Origin: Verticillium longisporum
Lineage: Eukaryota; Ascomycota; Sordariomycetes; Glomerellales; Plectosphaerellaceae
Assembly: GCA_019188255.1 (NCBI GenBank)
Contig: JAETXT010000006.1
Coordinates: forward strand, 4,154,001-4,218,000
DNA length: 64,000 nt
Direction of reading: 5' to 3'
In this document: positions 37,973 through 51,100 of the stretch, piece after piece
How positions within the stretch are numbered: position 1 is the first letter of the stretch
How the letters are laid out: every line of letters starts with the position of its first letter
The notes under the pieces: generated by a model
Seen by the model: the letters and a program-made list of their open reading frames with translations, nothing else
What the model was told of the DNA's origin: nothing
Databases searched by the model: none
Program-made: the position numbers and the translations under genes

Positions 37973-40854
37973 ATGCCTCGGCGTGTTCAAAACTACGATG
38001 ACTACGGCATCGCAGTTCAAGAGGTGAGTCAACTAGGCCGGTCATGCAGACCATCTCCGTCGGAACTTCCAACACAGATCATAGCTCACCATTTTCTTTC
38101 GTCTCAGATCATCGTCCTCTCTTCCAATGCCGACTTCTTGGATCAACTCATTCCTGTATTGAAGGACGCATCCAGCTCAGGCCGCACCCCTGCACTGTTG
38201 CAAACACTCTCACAATACTCCGAAGACAGAGAAGCAGATATCGAAAGAATCGGTCTCACAAAGCACGAGGAGTTTCTCGGCTCAGTTACTCAGCTGCAGC
38301 AGATTCGCGAAGGGACTGTGACTTTGACAGCAGAAATTCTTGAGCTCAACGAGTCCATCCAGTCAAGCACAGAGAAGTTGGCAGACCAAAAACGGGGACT
38401 TGTCAATACGAGAGCTGTTCGACAAAACATCGCCGATGCTTCCAACGCGCTACAGGACTCTTTGAGGATACTTTACGCCGTGAATAATGCACACGAGCTG
38501 ATTCGCAAGAAGAAATACTATGCAGCCCTGAAATCCCTAGAGGACTTGCAGAACGAACACCTTGTGCCAATCATACAAAATAAATACGCCACGCAGCACA
38601 AGTTGGCTGATGTCATTCAAAAATCCATCCCACAGTCACAGAAGTCGATATCTGAAGCCGTCATGACGGACCTCAACACCTGGCTATTCCGTATCCGTGA
38701 GACGTCTCAATTTCTCGGCGAAGTGGCCTTCTATCATACGGAACTTCGACGGGCCAGACAGCGAGAGAGAATCGAAAGCGACTCTTATTTGAATCGATTC
38801 AAACTCAACTCATCCACTGAGCTGGCGTATGACGAAAGTGAGGAGTTTGACGAGTTGGATAACGAGGAGCTTCAAGTTGATTTCACCCCTCTTTTCGAAT
38901 GCCTGCATATACACGATGCACTTGGACAGCGGGATAGATTCCGCGCCGAATATTCTGCCACACGGCGGCAGCAAAAGGACTTGTTGCTGCCGGGTACTGT
39001 AGGACTTACAGCCGAAGACGAGAACTCACTAAGCAGCTTACTCGAAGGAGTTGCTGGATTTGCCATAGTTGAGAAGGCGACCATGCGAAGAACACCTAAT
39101 TTGCGATCAATCGCTGATGTAAGACAAACCACCAAGGCGCCTGCTTGCGCGGATGCTAACGACCCCTCCAGGTCGACGAGCTTTGGGACTCCATGTGCCA
39201 TACTGCGATTGGGTTGACATCGACAGCACTGGATGAAGTCAGCAATGCCGAAGTCCTTTTAAAAATCAAAGGTGTTATGGCTCTCTTCATCCAGACTATG
39301 GAGGTAGGATTGTCTCTGCTGACCGCACGTCTCTATTTCTGCTCACACGCTTGTGTCTAGGGCTGGGGCTACTCCGTGACAGCACTGGACGCATTTCTGT
39401 TGACCCTGTTCGACAAGTATGCGGAGCTTTTAAAGCGTCGCTTCAGTGAGGACTTTCAGGAGGTACACATTCGTCATTTCTCGTACAGAAGTGGGAGCCC
39501 TGCTAATGGAGGAAGATTGTCTCTACCGACGACTACATGCCCATGGCTATCAACAGCCGTGAAGAGTACGAGAAAGTCGTGAATGTTAGCTGGTTTTCGC
39601 AGGACAAGTCACCGGAAGACCTAAGGTGAGCATCTGCAAACTAAGCCAGGAGCCACGGGCATCGTTAGTTGTACTGACCGATCTGTCACACCAGTTTCCC
39701 CTGTGTGCTTCCCTTCTCCCAGATGTATCCGCTGTGCTGCATCGACATCAGAAACTTTTTGAACCAATTCTACTTCTTCTCAGATGATCACTTCCAGCAC
39801 TCCAACATTATTGACGAGACCCTCAGAAAAGCACGTTGGCCTCTTCACTTGAAATTAGTCGTTTGCTGACGCCATTTGCAGTCTCTAGACGAGCTATTGA
39901 CCGACAAAGTCTGCAAATCCTTGGTAGAGCGTCTGAGCTCTCAGTATCTTGGCCAGATCGTCCAAATTCTTATCAACCTAGAACATTTCGAGGCTGCTTG
40001 CCAAGAATTGGAACAGCTCCTGATACGAGCTCGGTCATCAACTTCTGCGGGAGGTCCTGTGACGCTGGGTGCGACCGAGCAGTTTCGGAACAACAAGAAG
40101 ACGGCGGAGAAGCGCATTTTTGAACTCGTTAACTCCAAGATCGACGACTTGGTCGATACGGCCGAATACGACTGGTTCGCAAATCTCTCTTCAATCTTCT
40201 GTCCCTTTGCTGGTCTGAATCTGACGAAACTTTGCGAACAGGATGACCTCCACGGCACCAACAGACCCAAGCAATTACATGCAAACATTGACACGCTACC
40301 TTTCCAACATAATGAACTCAACTCTCCTTGGCCTCCCACGGGAGATCAAGGAACTCATCTATTTTGATGCGCTGAGTCACGCCGCCAACAAAATTTTGGT
40401 AAGCACACAAGAGCATAAAAATTGTGCTATTGGTCATTTCTCAACTAACCCTTTGCCACAAGGCTCTCCCACTCTCTTCGGAGGTCAAACACATCAACAC
40501 CCATGCTATCTCGGCATTGGCCGTCGACGTGCATTACCTTACGGAGTTTGTGGACAGCCTTGAAAACGGAGCTATGCTTCGTGAAAACTTGGATGAGCTT
40601 CAGCAGACTGTCAACCTACTGCAATCGGACAACCACGACGAGTTCTTCGATATCTCTATCCGCAACAAGAAATTCGGAAGAGTGGACGCCCTGAACGGCC
40701 CTATGCTTTTAGAGAAGTATGTTGATATGGACGCCAGGCAAATTGCGATGGCACATCACGCTGACCAAGTTATAGACTCACAACACAGGCAGCGCCACTA
40801 ACGCGCACAGCTCCCCTGTCCAATTTCTCCTCTCGTTTTGGCATGATGAAATAA
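37973..40854 (+). CDS. SEC15: Exocyst subunit Sec15, one frameshift
   Basis: Subunit of the exocyst, which tethers secretory vesicles at the plasma membrane; Sec15 binds the Rab Sec4. Exons: 37973-38023, 38108-39118, 39172-39303, 39361-39462, 39516-39625, 39696-39830, 39882-40174, 40242-40398, 40463-40716 and 40776-40854. The N-terminus is coiled coil (TQLQQIREGTVTLTAEILELN). The C-terminal helical bundles include YLSNIMNSTLLGLPREIKEL, and the end is the typical SNFSSRFGMMK. The frame breaks once in exon 6: FPCVLPFS is in one frame and MYPLCCIDIRNFLNQFYFF in the next, with TCCAGATG at 39718-39725 where TCCCAGATG is expected. The intron after 39830 needs a GC donor. With the missing C the product is 774 residues. 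Confidence 0.88.
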
Positions 40855-41142
40855 ATCCAGCAGAGAGGTTCATGTAGGGAGACTCCGAAAAACAAGGAAA
40901 AAAAGGAGGAAAGAAAAAACACCGAGCACCTTCACGGCTGAAGGCAGAAGACTGCCCAGGCGCTGAAAGTCTCAACGCCGGACGCCACGTACGACAAACA
41001 TTGCTTTCGACAGTCATTTCATAAGCCTTGTGATGGCGAGGCCTGCAGTATCAGGCCGGCCCCGCGCTATACAACATACGTATGATGTTTGTGGCCGACC
41101 TGGCTCATTCGAACTCCTCCGATGACATAGGTGCCTATGACT

Positions 41143-42199
41143 CTAATTAGTCACTTGTTGCGAGTCGAAACGAGATGGCGGCAGGGTAGCCTCCGATTGA
41201 CTTGCCTGTTGGGCTTGCATAGTTCCATAGCCGTACATGCCCTCAATCTCACCGTACATGGGTGGTTGAGCCTGGCCGTAGGGAGCTGATGGGTTGGCCT
41301 GAACCGAGCCGGGGTACATGTTCGGTGGCTGCCTAAAATCTTGCTCGGGAGCGATCGCATGAGCTCCGAGGCCATAGTCCGAAGGGGCCATTTGGTGCGA
41401 AGACGAGGCATGGTTTGGAGCCTGGGGTACATGCTGGCCAGGGAGCTGAGCCGGTGGTGCTTGATGCACGCCCTGCTGTGCAGCCGCGTTTTGACCTGCG
41501 GTTCGTTTGGCCTGCGCAGAAGCCTCTTCCCTTGGAACAATATCGATGAGAAAGTCAAACATATCCGACTTGGCAAGAGCAGACGCAATATCAGACCTCT
41601 GCAACGTCCGACGCTTGTTTTCTTCCGCATGAATCCATGCTCGCATGGTCAGCTCGGTGATGAAAATGTCGCAGCCCTTGGCGAAGAGAATTGGAGCCTC
41701 CGCTGAGATCATCTTCACATCGGGATCAGCCTTCATCACCTTCTTGATCCGGGCCAAGGGTAGCTGATGGAGCTTGTAGTCGTGGGTGTCACTCTCAAGG
41801 TGATTGATAGTTTGTTGCCAGTATGTAGTCAATATATCCTTATATTGGCCTGTCAGACCTTGATGAACCTAGACGAGGGAACATCCATGTTAGCTGGTTC
41901 ATCGGCAGCATTGGAGACTCTTCACCTACATTGGCCCAAGGACCCGTGTACAGCTCGGCAGGTGCAAACCCTTGAGCTGAGAGCTAAATGATTGTGAGAA
42001 TAACACTCTACAGGGTAATGAAGGTGGGCGTACCGTAGCGCTGGCTCCTAATAAGTAACAGTAGGTCAGCGATCTGTGGAAAGAGGAGAATAGGCAGGAT
42101 GTTGCGGCAGCGTCAGAGGGGAACCATACCGTAGTGACCGCCATGACTGGTGTCGTAAACAGGTTGCTGCGGGCGACCTTGTTGGTTCTGTGCGTCCAT
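41143..42199 (-). CDS. HAP5: HAP5/NF-YC, CCAAT-binding factor subunit
   Basis: Histone-fold subunit of the CCAAT-binding complex with HAP2 and HAP3, a general and redox/iron-linked transcription factor in fungi. Minus-strand exons 42130-42199, 42034-42047 (14 nt), 41930-41983 and 41143-41868 give 287 residues. The N-terminus contains [19 protein letters not shown] and [18 protein letters not shown]. The histone fold (about 70-150) is [38 protein letters not shown] and [21 protein letters not shown]. The C-terminal half is Gln/Pro/Ala-rich and disordered. The 14-nt exon encodes GASAT, and both flanking junctions keep frame. Confidence 0.92.
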
Positions 42200-45100
42200 C
42201 TTGTACTTCTGGATTACGTGTACAACAACGTTGACGCGTAGCAAGCAGGGAGTTCGATAGACTTCTCTGTTCTTAATGTTTTAGGGAAAAGCGAGGTATT
42301 GAGGCCTCAGAAATGATGGACGCGGCTGGAGGTGGATATTTTCCAGTCGTTACTAGAGCGCGTCAGTCGCGAGATTGAGGTCAGGCTTAATGTAGCCAGC
42401 ACGCCATAAGCGGGGTAGTCGGGTGAATAATACCTTTCCCGAGCGGTTGCGGCAGTGTGATGAACTTGCAATTTAGGGTCTCGTGGTTCTGTTCAACTTA
42501 TTGAAGAGCGCGCACCTCGCTTGGATCTGTTTTGGAGATGAAGCTACAGATGACGTTGGACAGGATGATGGTGGTGGCTGGGAGTGGATGCCCAACACCC
42601 CTCTAACACCAATGCACTTTACAGTGTGCAACTACCCAGGAGCCAGGGACAACAAAACATGCCATAAGGCATCAGTGTCTTACACGCACTGTATGCTCCA
42701 TACCGGCTGACTTATCTCTGCTTGGTGTGCCATATAAGGCTAGCGTTATATTGGATGGGAACCGCGTTATGTGGTCCCACTTGCCCATGTCCAAGATCTT
42801 CGTGGAAACTTTTTCAATTTTGCATCAGGCACACTTCTCATTCTCTCCTTTTACCAAGCTTCGATCTAGTCGTGGCTTAATTCCTGTTTCCTTCTTGCTG
42901 TGCCTGCATAACAACCAAACGCTTGCTGTTTTACGCTATGGCAGAGCTCTCGGACGCGCGCATCCATCAGCTCTTGACTGAAGCCGAGGATCGCTTGGCA
43001 GCGACGCCGCATCACGATATCACGACCGACGTTGGACAGCCCACTCCGAAGCTTGACAGCCCGTCTCCCGTAGTGGACGCAAAAGGTGGCATCGCACGGC
43101 CTCCTCAACAGAGGTTAGCGGTCCGGGATGCCCACCAGATAATCCCCAACGTATGTCACCAACCTTATCTTCTGCTTCGCGATTTACTTCTGTGTGATGA
43201 TAAGCTACCCATGCTTTACACTATTGATGTGGCAGTTTGTCCGTCTTGGATTACTCTGCCACGCCCTCATGATCTTTATATTTTTCATAGTTACTCTGAT
43301 ACCAAGAGTCTTTTCATATCCGCAAACTCGCACATACTCTTTGAACTTGGACTAACAACCCCTGACAGAACAAGTCGGACGATGCTGGCCAAGGGTGGTT
43401 CGGCCTACCGAAGACGGACCCGAATGATAAGGAATTCAAGAGAGACGTGCAACTTCTGCAGATGCGCGGAACAGCATTGGATCCCTCACGGCATTACAAG
43501 AAGGAATCGCTGAAAGCCAAGATGCCACGCTACGCGCATGTTGGGCGCATAGTAGAGGGTCCAACTGATTTTTACAGTTCTCGGCTGACCAGGAAAGAGA
43601 GGAAGAAGACCTTGGTCGATGAGTTGCTGGCTGCCGAAAAGGCTTCCGGGAAGTTCAAGTCCAAGTTTAATGACATACAGGGCCGCAAGGCCAGTGGGAA
43701 AAAGGCTTCCTACAAAAGATTCGTCTCACAAAGGCGCCGGCGCAACTAAGATACCCAATTGCTTCATGAATCAACGTTTCATCCAAATTCTTTCAGTATG
43801 ATCTTGATTGTATATGTACGCTATTCCTCCTCTGAGCCCCTGCGAGCCACCACGCGATCATGGTGTATGCTGGGCGAGGCAACCTGTGTGAGAAGCCCGC
43901 ACATAGGACGGTTATAGCGTGGCGGACGCGCTTGAGGCTCCTGGTCAAATAACCCATTTGGATGCCGTTATATAACCACTATGCTAAAATGCAGGCCCCT
44001 GCACCTTAATTACTAGGGCCTAGATTCATATTGGCAGCAGTTTCATGTAGGCGGATGTCCCGTAGTCGCAAAACCCCAGCACCATCCATGATTAGCTAAT
44101 CATTTGACGCGACCATCTGGAAGAGAACCGACCATTCATTAGGCTGGCGAAGTCGAATTTTGGACCTTGTTGTTCCGCCGCGACACGCAGACTCCGCGAG
44201 ACCATGAGCCACTCAAACTTGCGACGGTCGGTGACAGGCCTCTCCAGTCGTTTTGTAAGTTCGCAGCCACCATAGCATGGCTTTGATATTGTGCTTGGGG
44301 CTGACACTACCATCTTTCTCTGCGTCACAGATCGTCACTCGCAACACTCCCCATGTTCGACACCTGAGCGTGCAGACACCGCGCAAAACCACACCTCTTG
44401 TAGATCAATCGTCCCCGGACACGACTGATGTAAAAAAATCAGATGGAAACGTACGCTTTCCGAGGAGCGTGCAAGCTCTGTACTTGAAGCCTCTACGCCG
44501 CGAAGCCCACTTCGGTATCCCATCATGCGACCTGCAGCTACGATCTTACAGCATTCGGAACCTCGAGTTTTTCTGCGACTTCGCCTTGCGAGCGGCGTAC
44601 TACCTCGATTTGCCTGCCTTCGGCCCCGTTCCGCTACCTCGTATAACGGAACGCTGGACTGTCCCGAGGAGTAGTTTCATCTTCAAGAAGTCGCAGGAGA
44701 ATTTTGAGAGGATAACACTCCGGCGCTTGATCCAGATCCGGGATGGAAATCCTGAGTCCGTACAACTCTGGCTGGCCTTTCTGCAGAAGCATGCTTACTA
44801 CGGAATTGGCATGAAGGCCAATGTTTGGGAGTTTGGCCCAATGGGTAAGTGCCTTCTCCACCACAAGGTATCCTCTGGTAAATGGCTAAACATGATTCTA
44901 GGTCTCGGAAAGTCAATGGCCGAAGTTACTGATGGTGTATCGCAGAGCATTGGTTCGAAATGGGAACATCTTGCGCAGCACAAGACAGTGGGAACAATGA
45001 AAAAGGTGGAGGAGATACTCGCCAGTCGGAAATTCACAACGACAAGGCAGGATTAGCAGTGACTATATAGCAGAGGGACGGCAACGGGCTTGCATCTCTT

Positions 45101-48100
45101 TGACATCCTGCATGTACATCAAATTGTATTAGAATAGAGGGAATACGAAGCTGCCAAGCGACGTCAACGTCTCCTGCCGACCCATTGAGTCGCTCAAACA
45201 GCCGATGCAGCGACGCAAGGGTGTCCGGGCATATCATGAGGAACCGAGAGGCTTAGTCCACAAAGAAGAACATCATACTCGATAGATTGCGATCTGAGGC
45301 AAGTCAACCAACTTGGTTCCTGGGGTTCGGAGCTGGCCAAAGACCAAGAGAAGCTTGTCTGGTCACGGGGCAGCCGATGTTTCTAGGTTTTACATACAAA
45401 TTCGTTCAATCTAGACAATTTACTTGGGTGATCGTGTTATCAAAATTGAATTCATTATGTAAGCGTGGAGTTTCTCCAGGAAAGTCATTCTAATAAAAGA
45501 GCCTAGTCCACATAAAGAGTTTGACTTGTGGTATTCGTCAGTTGAGTTACATAGGTACCTTGGAGTATTGTGTCGTGATAGAAGTTTGGCGTGTTTGTAT
45601 CGTAGCCAGCTCTTTCCTTCAGGCTAACATATTGGCCCATACAGTCATAGTTGACTTTGGAATCGCTGGCACAGCTGTAGATATTCCTTGCTGACATCCA
45701 CCCACCAGCGTCATGGGCCGCCTCTTGTGGGCCACGCCGTCGCCACTACGCTTACGACCATCGTCTACGGTCTGTCATCGGGCAATGTATACCACAGGCG
45801 TACAGCATCCAGCTCGTGTCATTTTCTCCGGAATTCAACCCACCGGCACACCGCATCTCGGTAATTTTGCTGGCGCCATTCGCCAGTGGATTAAGTTACA
45901 GAACGAGCCTTCGGAAACATGCAAACGGTTTTTCAGTGTTGTCGACCTTCACGCCATCACAGTACCCCAACAGGCACATCAGCTCCGGCGTAGTAAACGC
46001 GAGACAATGGCCGCCTTGATAGCCGCAGGGCTTGACCCACAGCGATCTATTCTTTTCAATCAATCGTCCGTAAGTCAAGTGGCCAGTCACGCACATGAGA
46101 GGCCCCTAATGGCTGACTTTTCGTATCATAGGTTGCCGCACACTCCGAGCTCATGTGGATCTTGAGCTGCACAGCGTCAATGGGCTCACTCTCGCGGATG
46201 ACGCAGTGGAAGGTACGTTCCGTTTGGCTATATCTGCAGATCTCGCCTGACAAAGAGCGAAATAGAGTAAGCTGTCGCTCACAGCGGACACCTCGCTTCA
46301 AGATGACGGAGTCAAGGCCGCTCTAAAACTGGGCCTCTTTTCCTATCCTGTCCTACAGGCAGCCGACGTGCTGGTACACAGAGCCACCCATGTCCCTGTG
46401 GGAGACGACCAGCGGCAGCATCTTGAGTTTGCCCGCGAGTGTGCCAATGTTTTCAACAATGCCTACGGACAACATCTCGTTGTCCCGCAAACGTTGACTT
46501 GTAAGATGCCCCAGGCCGACGAGTTTTTAAAAGTATCTTCAAACTAACCAAGTCACAGCAAGGGCACGTCGCGTTATGTCCCTCCAGCAACCTCACAAGA
46601 AGATGTCCAAGTCGTCTAATGACGCAAGGTCTCGGATCTTGATCACGGACAGTCCTGATGAGATCAACCAGAAGCTCATGTCGGCCTTAACAGACTGCGA
46701 TAACTCGGTCTCTTATGACCCAGTCAACAGACCTGGCGTATCGAATCTCTTGGAGATACTGTCCATCTTTGATGAAAGCGGTAGAGAACCCGCACAACTG
46801 GCCGAGAGCCTTTCAGGGCATAACCTCAAACAACTAAAGGAAAAGGTCTCAGAGAGCGTGGTGCTGGGTCTCAACGGCATCAGAGAGCGATACATTGACC
46901 TCCTTTCGGCCGATGAAGGTAAATACCTCGACTTTGTGGAGGCGGAAGGTGCGCGGAAAGCTAGGGAAAATGCTGCAGAGACAATGGCTATTGTAAGAGA
47001 AGCCACTGGTCTTTGAAGGTCATGCTGAGTGCACGATACACATCACACTCACTGAACTGCTACATCAACTTGTAAACACCATCACCAAGATAGCTGTACC
47101 AACACTGTAAAAATGCACTGTAAAAATGCACAACGAAAAATGGCAATGGATTCGGATCCGTTGTCGCGGGACTGATCACATCCTGTGACTCTTCGACCCT
47201 GTACCAAGTTGGATGCGATCAGAAGATGACCGGACCTCCGTTCTCTTTGATCTGACTTTACGACGCGTAGGCGAACTTAGAACCCCTGGCAGCAAGCCAG
47301 AACTCACGCACTACTTGGTTTGTTGCCCTTGAGCCTCGGAGGCTGGTCAAAATCATTGTTAGCCTACAATGCAAGGCGTGATGTGCCACAGTGACCAGCA
47401 CGTACCTGATTACTTTCTTCAGAAACGCCTCCCGATCCTGCTGTGTCACTTGGTAGCCTACACAGTGCTCGTCTCGCAAGGCATCCCCAAGCCATGAGCG
47501 TGATTTGGAGTGCTGGCTAATCATTTTCTTGAGGGGCTCGCTGAGTTTATCGAGCTCACTTCTGGCACCCCCTCCGCCAATATTCTTGATGAGAGACAGA
47601 GCTAGGAGAGGGCCGAGTTGTGCAGTCGCTGTTTCAGCAGCTCTCTGTACGAAGTCATTTTCGTTTCTTAGTGAGAAAAAAGACGCCTGACTTGTGTCTT
47701 AGTATCGAAGCTGCATCAAATCCCGATAATCGTCATCGTTACGTACCCAAAAGTCAGCAGCGGCAGCCTTAGGCAAAGGCTCCCTACCATCAAGGACTCG
47801 AAGTGCAAAGAGGTAGAAGAACTCCGCCGAGCCCGAGAGTCCGGGATCAAGGAAGACTGCAGGGCACTTTGTAGTCAGTCTTGTCACGAATTCAATTGCA
47901 CTCTGAGCTAGTTCGGTATCGCTGTCAGGTTCTGTGACTGGTCAGCAAGATGGTGCTGATGAGGTTTGGAAATTGGTGCGATGCAGCTGGAAGCTCACCT
48001 GGAAGTTGTTGTAAGAGCCTCGTAACCCAAGAAAACAGATTGGAGCGAATAAGATCGAGTCCGCCACCGGGCGACTTGCCAAGTGAACTAATGAAGGAGC

Positions 48101-51100
48101 AAGCCGCGCTCACGAAAAGGCCCAGTCGAGGCGTCGGTGGGCCTTGTTGTAGCAGGAAATTAGCTACGATATCTGGTGGGAACACGAACGGTCCAGCCTC
48201 CGATTCCGAAAATCCTGTCCTGAAGATGGTACAGATAGTCTCGACAACTTCGCCATTGTCAGGAAACGATTGCTGCAATCGCTGGATCATAGTGATGATT
48301 CCGGACTGAGTCTCCAGTAACAATTCCCGATGGCCAGCATAAGCAAGGGCTTGCAGTCTCTCTGTTTCAATATCAATAGGGGCCTCTACAGGTGCTTTGA
48401 AGCCCTTTCCAATACTGACGAGGCACCTCAAGGATTTGAGCGCTAGGTGCTCCGCGACATTCGAAACGTCGTGCTCCACAAGGCACCGGTGAGAGTGCTC
48501 AATTCCAAGCGACGATGTGGCCCGTAAACTGTCGCTGACGTCTTGCCGTACGAAGCTCAACAGAGTATCGAGGTAGCGGAGTCGTTCTTGATCATCTGGT
48601 ATGGCATAGACAACAGAAGCAATGGCGCCGAGAACCCTTTCGCTTGCGAGACAGTCAATCTGCTGGCGTGTCGATAGCATGCTGTACTGATCCAAGAAAG
48701 CACCTGATTCACTGGCTAGACTTTGCTGCGACGAAGAGCAGAGGCGTTGAATGGACTTGGCAGCAAGCCCGGCAAGCGCAGCGTCTGGCAAGACAGAGAA
48801 CAGGAGCGTCAGGGCAGCTGGTAGGCTCGCGGTCTCACGCTCGAAAAATTCTGCGTATCGTTCAAGAAGCAATATACAGGTCTGACGCGTGCGGGGTGGC
48901 AGCCTGCTATCTGTTTGCTGCAGTGTGTGGAAAAGTGGCGATGAAAAAACCGTATGTAACGATTCATCACATGTGTCACCAGCCACGCAGTCTGCGAGTG
49001 CCCCGAGGCAGTACGCTGCCGCTTCCAGTTCCAACCAATGTCCTGATGCCAGGCTTGAAAGCACCAAGTCCGCAAAAGAAGACACGAGACGGGATCCTAT
49101 GATAGTAAAGGATGACTGTAAGAGATCTGCGACATCTTTCCTCGCATCACCAAAAGCTATGCGGTCGGATGAGTCCCACTCGGCAAAGTCCTGTGCAGGG
49201 GGGAAGATCACCTTGCGCCAGATGCCCGAGACAACCTCCACAACATGTGACGATGCCGCAGACACCCAGGGCTGAGCCTGGTGATCATCGGAGCACATGC
49301 AATCGACGAGAGTCTCTACAAAGGTAGACCAAAACTCCAGTGCAGGAACAAATATCCTATCGTCGCTGATTGGATAACCCTGCGCGTGGAGCAATCCCCG
49401 AAGCATCGTGAGAAAGTCTTGGCAGCGGTCGCCTGTGTTCTCAATAAGCAATTGGACCTTGGAGTCGCCCAAGGCTAGCATCAACTGCCCAAACTGGACA
49501 GACTCAAAGTCAAAGTCTCCATCAACGAGTCGCTGGTATCGACCTCGCGCTGAGTCTTCTAGTAGAAGCGAGAAGAGGGCCTCGTAGTGGGCCTCAAGGA
49601 GAAACCCAGAGTAGTTCAATAGGGTATCGGAGAGAAGCTCGGCAGCGGCTTCGAAAAGATCGGTAATCGACAGGGCTGACAGGACTGGGGGGATCAGAGA
49701 ACGAAGCGACGGGATCGTCTCGTCACCTCGCGCAGCCAGCCGCTGAGAAAAGAGAATCCAAGACTATCATGACATCGAAGTCAGCATCTTGTCGCGATCG
49801 CATAAAACACAACAAGTTGCGGTACCGCGAATTGCTGATACCATAAATCACAGACGTAGCTAAGAAAGACGGTTCCGTTCAGCATACCTGCAAGGTCTTA
49901 ATGCAATCTCCTTGAAGACTGCGGCCCTCGCTGGTTTGTGAGAACCCAGCTGAAAAGCAATGGCTCATGAGTGCAACAACATCAGAAATATTGCTGGCAA
50001 TGGCTTCGTATATGCCCAAGCTACGCATGACAACCAGTGGGTCAGTTCGAGTCGCACTATGCGTGCGTTCTTGAGACTCACTGTTTGCTAGCATTGGCGT
50101 CAATTTTACCTGCTTCTTCGACCAACGACCCAGCGAACCAGAGAACGGTCTGCAGCTTCCGTGAGTCGACGTCCCAGAGGATCGTCGACATCTCGGGAGG
50201 CACAGCAGTGAGATCTACTGGCCAAGGTGACGACGAAGACATTGAAACACACAACAATCGTATGCAGTCGGGCCAAAGGTTGGGAAAGTGAATGAAGAAC
50301 GCCACCAGGGCTGATGTTAGCTTCCTCACAACCATTGTCCCTGACCCATCTGTCAGTGACGCATGTAGCCACCGTATCATATTTTGAAGGAGCTCCAATG
50401 CATCAACATCGGAGAGACTTGCGCTATGAGGGCGTTAGCGCGGTTTTTCGGGATCATTGTTGCTCGCAGACCGTCGTCGAGTACACGCACCTCTCAGTGT
50501 TGAGTTTAACCATGATGGTCAAGGCCCCGAAGAACTTGATCTTGTCGTCTTCATGTCCAAGAAGATCGCGAGCGATTCGCCAGCCTGCCGATGATTTCTG
50601 CAGCCGATGAAGTTGTTCTTGTATATGACCTACGTTGTGGGAACTGGACGGCTCATACAGAGCGAAAACAAGCTGGATGCTGTATTAGATCGTCGAGCTG
50701 GATCGCATGTGTGCAAAGGTAGCTGCTTCTCGTACTCACTGCCTCGACATCCTGAAGAGATGGTGATAATGACTCTCCCATGGTGATGATCCCGAACGTC
50801 AGTGATTCAACCAATGATCTCCTGGGCACGGAGTAGTAGGGTACGGTCACTCTCCCCTTCGGCCATTCGGTAGGTGACGGATGAGCCGAGAGCAAAAAAA
50901 CAAGCTCAAGGTCGGGCCTATCGCTCACTACCGTTATCAACAAATGTAACGTAAGGGGCTGGCTGCAAATTCGAGACGATAGGCGGTGCACAAGGTTGCC
51001 GGCTAGCAAAGCAAACGTGATTTCAACGGCGGAGATCAGGCTAGCTTTGTATGTGCATGAGTGCCCTCCTGCTCACGGCGGGGTTTGGATGTGTGGACGT